From assembly GCA_030727885.1 (NCBI GenBank), contig JANRAT010000057.1, positions 1 to 9,042 on the forward strand: 9,042 nucleotides of DNA, written 5' to 3'. The notes beneath the pieces were generated by a model. That model was not told the origin of the DNA. It worked only from the letters and a program-made list of their open reading frames with translations, and made no database searches. The position numbers and the translations under genes are program-made. The DNA comes from Rhodospirillales bacterium. GTDB lineage: Bacteria > Pseudomonadota > Alphaproteobacteria > Rhodospirillales > Casp-alpha2. This document shows, piece after piece, positions 6,827 through 9,042 of the stretch (position 1 is the first letter of the stretch; every line of letters starts with the position of its first letter).

Positions 6827-7408
6827 TTAAGTCAAAAACTTGAGCGCCAGTACCCCGGCCACCACCAGAACGCAGAAAAGCAGGGCCAGCAGGCCCAGGC
6901 GCTTTTCAATAAAGGTGCGGATCGTCGCGCCGAATTTCCACAACAGAAACGCAACCAGAAAGAACCGGCCGCCGCGCCCGACCAACGAGGCCAAAGCAAA
7001 GGAAAGCGGATCCATACCGGTAACGCCGCTGGCGATGGTGAAAATCTTGTAGGGGATCGGGCTGAAACCGGCGGTAAAGACGATCCACACCCCATTGTCA
7101 TTATAGGCTTCACTGATCGCTTCAAATTTCGCCGTGGCGTGGTACATCTCGAGGATCGGTTTGCCGACCTCTTCGAACAGAGACGCACCGATATAATAGC
7201 CGAACAGGCCGCCACAAACTGAAGCCAGCGTGCAGACCAGGGCAAAGCGGAACCATTTCGGCCGTGCCGCCAGCACCATCGGGATCAGCAGCAGATCGGG
7301 CGGGACCAGAAAAAACGAGCTTTCGGTGAACGAAACCAGCGCCAGAATCCAGATCGCATGGCGATGCGAGGCCCACTGCAGGGTCTTGTCATAAAGGGCG
7401 CGCAACAT
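6827..7408 (-). CDS. DedA/YqaA-family inner-membrane protein
   Basis: A 193-residue polytopic protein of the DedA (SNARE-associated/VTT) superfamily, closest in look to the YqaA branch. Some DedA-superfamily proteins transport lipid carriers such as undecaprenyl phosphate, and others affect membrane energetics; the substrate here is unknown. Visible features are SFTESSFFLVPPDLLLIPM (26-44) with the acidic residue E29, a glycine-rich GGLFGYYIG re-entrant segment, the signature GFSPIPYK (114-121) leading into FTIASG, then GRGGRFF (144-150) and a C-terminal membrane helix (about 172-190). The frame is open 20 codons further upstream to 7468, but ATG 7408 is preferred: GGAG lies 10 nt before it and MLRALYDKTLQWA is a typical YqaA N-terminus. 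It is the first gene of the DedA-dsbB-coq7 unit and is divergent from the tRNA-Leu gene. Confidence 0.88.
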   Translation of the reverse strand: MLRALYDKTLQWASHRHAIWILALVSFTESSFFLVPPDLLLIPMVLAARPKWFRFALVCTLASVCGGLFGYYIGASLFEEVGKPILEMYHATAKFEAISEAYNDNGVWIVFTAGFSPIPYKIFTIASGVTGMDPLSFALASLVGRGGRFFLVAFLLWKFGATIRTFIEKRLGLLALLFCVLVVAGVLALKFLT

Positions 7409-7417
7409 GGCAGGGCG

Positions 7418-7423
7418 TCTCCA
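7418..7423 (-). promoter_or_regulatory. Ribosome binding site of the DedA-family gene
   Basis: On the minus strand this reads TGGAGA, with GGAG 10 nt upstream of ATG 7408. It supports that start over the longer frame beginning at 7468. Confidence 0.5.
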
Positions 7424-7522
7424 AAGACTCTTGCGGCAAAAACAATGCGCCGTCTTTAGCAGGCTCACTCCGGGCTGGCAACGGAGCCCTGAATTTTCAG
7501 TCCCACGGAGGTGTCGTGGTTA

Positions 7523-7551
7523 TGGACAGAGCGGGCATGATACCCTATGTT
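7523..7551 (+). promoter_or_regulatory. Sigma-70-type promoter for tRNA-Leu
   Basis: TGGACA (7523-7528, 5 of 6 to the -35 consensus) is followed after exactly 17 nt by TATGTT (7546-7551, 4 of 6 to the -10 consensus). Transcription would start near 7558, about 12 nt before the mature tRNA 5' end, a normal short tRNA leader. No other pair of hexamers in the 161-nt gap between the DedA gene and the tRNA stood out as better. Confidence 0.55.
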
Positions 7552-7569
7552 CCCTCCGCTTCACGCCGT

Positions 7570-7654
7570 GCGGGTGTGGTGGAATTGGTAGACGCGCCGG
7601 ACTCAAAATCCGGTTCCGTGAGGAGTGTCGGTTCGAGTCCGACCACCCGCACCA
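7570..7654 (+). tRNA. tRNA-Leu (anticodon CAA), CCA encoded
   Basis: An 85-nt class II tRNA. The acceptor stem GCGGGTG (7570-7576) pairs with CACCCGC (7644-7650), followed by discriminator A and encoded CCA (7652-7654). The D arm carries the GGTAGAC sequence typical of tRNA-Leu. The anticodon stem CCGGA/TCCGG (7597-7601, 7609-7613) closes the 7-nt loop CTCAAAA, giving anticodon CAA (7604-7606), which reads UUG. The extra arm is long, as expected for leucine. The T arm is GTCGG-TTCGAGT-CCGAC. All stems are fully paired, so it should be functional. A short T-run (CTTTT at 7656-7660) follows, but no strong terminator hairpin. Confidence 0.97.
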
Positions 7655-7725
7655 ACTTTTCAGCTGTAAATAGATTTCCCTGAACCGGATGCTGCAAAAG
7701 CAACACCCTACCGATCGACAGGCTA

Positions 7726-8376
7726 TCAGGGCCTTACGGCTTCAACGTAGACGGATTCTGCCGCGCGCTCATTAAGATCAAGCTCACCCGGATTCGCGAT
7801 ACCGGTTTCACCCGACGCCATGATCCTGACATCATCAAAGCCCGACCTGCTGAGAAGATTTGCCAAAGACTTGCCATCATACATCCATAAATGATGTCTA
7901 GGACCAATGATCATTGCCTTGATTCTGGCCCCCCATGATCGGGCCTGCGGTTGCGCCAGCAAGGTATCCGCGATCAGACGATCTGCATCGCCGTGGCTGT
8001 TATAATCGTCGATCATTATCTGCAGGTCAGGCACGGCAATGCGAACCCGCCCGCCCGGCACCAGCAACCGTCTGATCTCGCACAGGAATGCCTTGGCGCC
8101 ATTGCGGTCAAGGTGTTCAAGGACATGCGAACTGTACACCACCTCGGCACTGGCATCTTTCAGGGGCACATGACGCGTCGCATCCGACCAGGCAATGTCA
8201 TGCTTTCGGCAAAATGATATATAGCCGCGCTGCTCGTCCCCCAGAAGACGCATCAGGCCCAGCAAGCGGACCAGCACAGGACAGGCCGCGAGGCGCACGC
8301 TGAGGGAGTTGTCAAAATTGAGCCAGCCCTGCGTCGGCGTCATGCCGCAGCCTATGTTTACCCGATGTTTGCTCAT
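7726..8376 (-). CDS. Class I SAM-dependent methyltransferase (type 11-like)
   Basis: A 216-residue Rossmann-fold methyltransferase of unknown acceptor. SAM-binding motif I is VNIGCG (6-11) followed by GWLNFD, where D22 is the expected ribose-binding acid. Later motifs are VYSSHVLEHLD (80-90) and LLVPGGRVRIAVPDL (104-118). The HHLWMYDGKSLANLLSRSGF region (161-180) and the ending ESVYVEAVRP resemble predicted methyltransferases often found near surface-polysaccharide genes. That link is an inference; no such genes are in the window. ATG 8376 is preferred over the in-frame GTG 8382 because AGAGG (8382-8386, minus strand) lies 5 nt before it. The gene is single on its strand, converges on tRNA-Leu across a 71-nt gap with no clear terminator, and diverges from the ABC ATPase. 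Confidence 0.85.
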   Translation of the reverse strand: MSKHRVNIGCGMTPTQGWLNFDNSLSVRLAACPVLVRLLGLMRLLGDEQRGYISFCRKHDIAWSDATRHVPLKDASAEVVYSSHVLEHLDRNGAKAFLCEIRRLLVPGGRVRIAVPDLQIMIDDYNSHGDADRLIADTLLAQPQARSWGARIKAMIIGPRHHLWMYDGKSLANLLSRSGFDDVRIMASGETGIANPGELDLNERAAESVYVEAVRP

Positions 8377-8411
8377 CTCCACCTCTGGTCACGAAATAAG
8401 GCCAGTACAAC

Positions 8412-8479
8412 AAGTCACACGGCCCCATCTTTATCGCATCTGCCAGGCTTATGCGACAAGGCCGCCAACAAAGTCACAC
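8412..8479. repeat. Direct repeat pair AAGTCACAC
   Basis: The 9-mer AAGTCACAC occurs at 8412-8420 and again at 8471-8479, 59 nt apart (start to start), on either side of the 23-bp dyad in the methyltransferase/ABC divergent region. It could be a pair of half-sites or coincidence; a 9-mer repeated within 160 nt is only mildly unexpected. Confidence 0.3.
8434..8456. promoter_or_regulatory. 23-bp imperfect dyad, candidate operator
   Basis: TCGCAT (8434-8439) and ATGCGA (8451-8456) are perfect inverted arms. The centre GCCAGGC (8442-8448) is itself palindromic about A8445. Taken together, 9 of 11 positions in each arm match around one axis, with only the two-base steps at 8440-8441 and 8449-8450 off. 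It lies midway between the divergent methyltransferase and ABC ATPase genes. The shape fits a dimeric repressor site, but no regulator gene is in the window and no U-run follows, so a terminator is unlikely. Confidence 0.4.
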
Positions 8480-8534
8480 ATGGCTGTCTTATGGTTTTAA
8501 TTTCAATACCTTGTAGTTTAGTATCAGGCACCCA

Positions 8535-9042
8535 ATGATGGAGACGAAAGTGCGCGAAAACACCGACCCGGACTATGCGATCGAGATTGAGGGGCTGAGC
8601 AAGATTTACGCCGGGTCCAACAAGCAAGCACCCAAACACGCATTGAAGGATGTTTCACTGAAAATCAGACGCGGCTCGTTTTTCGGGTTGCTCGGGCCGA
8701 ACGGTGCCGGCAAGTCGACGCTGATCAACATTCTCGCCGGACTGGTTAACAAGACCACCGGCAGTGCCAAAATCTGGGGTCACGATATCGATACCGAGAT
8801 GCGCGCCGCCAGACGGGCCATCGGCGTGGTGCCGCAGGAATTGAACATTGACCCGTTCTTTACGCCGAGCGAATTACTGGATCTTCAGGCCGGGCTTTAC
8901 GGCGTGCCGAAAGCAGAACGGCAGACCAGCCAAGTCCTCTCAGCGGTCGGCCTGTCCGACAAGGCCAACGCCTATACCCGGTCACTGTCCGGCGGCATGC
9001 GGCGCCGTTTGCTGGTCGGCAAGGCGATGGTTCACCGCCCAC
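8535..9042 (+). CDS. ABC-2 type transporter ATP-binding protein (partial, 3' end off window)
   Basis: The first 169 codons of an ABC ATPase. It shows Walker A GPNGAGKST (54-62), the Q-loop VVPQELNID (Q101) and the ABC signature LSGGMRRR (151-158). The window ends before Walker B. The sequence around the Q-loop and PFFTPSELLDLQAGLYGVP is typical of the CcmA/YadG-like ATPases that pair with a separate ABC-2 permease to export drugs, lipids or polysaccharides, so a permease gene probably follows beyond 9042. Start: ATG 8535 has AGG 6 nt upstream and ATG 8538 is adjacent in frame; GTG 8550, with GGAG 6 nt upstream, is also possible. Upstream is AT-rich sequence (8491-8524) with a weak TAGTAT -10-like element at 8519-8524. 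It is divergent from the methyltransferase gene. Confidence 0.9.
   Translation, partial: MMETKVRENTDPDYAIEIEGLSKIYAGSNKQAPKHALKDVSLKIRRGSFFGLLGPNGAGKSTLINILAGLVNKTTGSAKIWGHDIDTEMRAARRAIGVVPQELNIDPFFTPSELLDLQAGLYGVPKAERQTSQVLSAVGLSDKANAYTRSLSGGMRRRLLVGKAMVHRP

Noticed and set aside
7640..7725. Integration site at the tRNA-Leu 3' end
   Set aside because: tRNA genes are common att sites, but no integrase and no second copy of the tRNA 3' end are present in the window.
8415..8639. 74-codon minus-strand frame across the start of the ABC ATPase
   Set aside because: It overlaps the intergenic region and the N-terminus of a clear ABC ATPase, with no domain or ribosome binding site support.

Overview
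The window looks like an ordinary chromosomal stretch of a medium-to-high GC alphaproteobacterium. The class assignment is inferred from the aerobic, ubiquinone-using gene set (a short bacterial Coq7, DsbB), the citramalate synthase and TrmJ variants, and the PdhS-like flavour of the histidine-kinase dimerisation segment. I cannot name a genus. There is no phage, insertion sequence, CRISPR array or recognised defence island.

Layout, left to right. Positions 3-99 hold a compact palindromic intergenic repeat rich in CCTCTCCCC/GGGGAGAGG. It abuts the 3' end of a minus-strand formyltransferase-fold gene (106-705). A divergent intergenic region follows, then a large plus-strand cyclic-di-GMP gene (997-3249) encoding HisKA-PAS-PAS-GGDEF-EAL. 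Next come cimA (citramalate synthase, isoleucine pathway) and, 2 nt later, trmJ (tRNA 2'-O-methyltransferase). trmJ converges on a minus-strand trio read in the order DedA/YqaA-family membrane protein, dsbB, coq7. coq7 and dsbB share an ATGA stop/start, and trmJ and coq7 overlap by 4 nt at their stop codons. A tRNA-Leu(CAA) gene with encoded CCA and a good sigma-70-type promoter sits at 7570-7654. It is followed by a minus-strand SAM-dependent methyltransferase and, divergent from that, the 5' part of an ABC-2 type ATPase gene that runs off the right edge.

Functional links: dsbB passes electrons from disulfide-bond formation to ubiquinone, and coq7 makes a ubiquinone precursor, so the minus-strand trio is a membrane/quinone-linked unit. 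cimA and trmJ look co-transcribed but are not functionally related in any obvious way.

The most notable feature is at the 5' end of the cyclic-di-GMP gene. A plausible original start (ATG at 937) is followed after one codon by an in-frame TAA (943-945), after which the frame is open and protein-like into the intact H-box. The gene is therefore either a recent nonsense allele rescued by a GTG at 997, or the base at 943 is a sequencing error. The second most notable items are the orphan HisKA segment without an ATPase domain in that protein and a 23-bp dyad in the methyltransferase/ABC divergent region. I found no convincing new multi-gene system.
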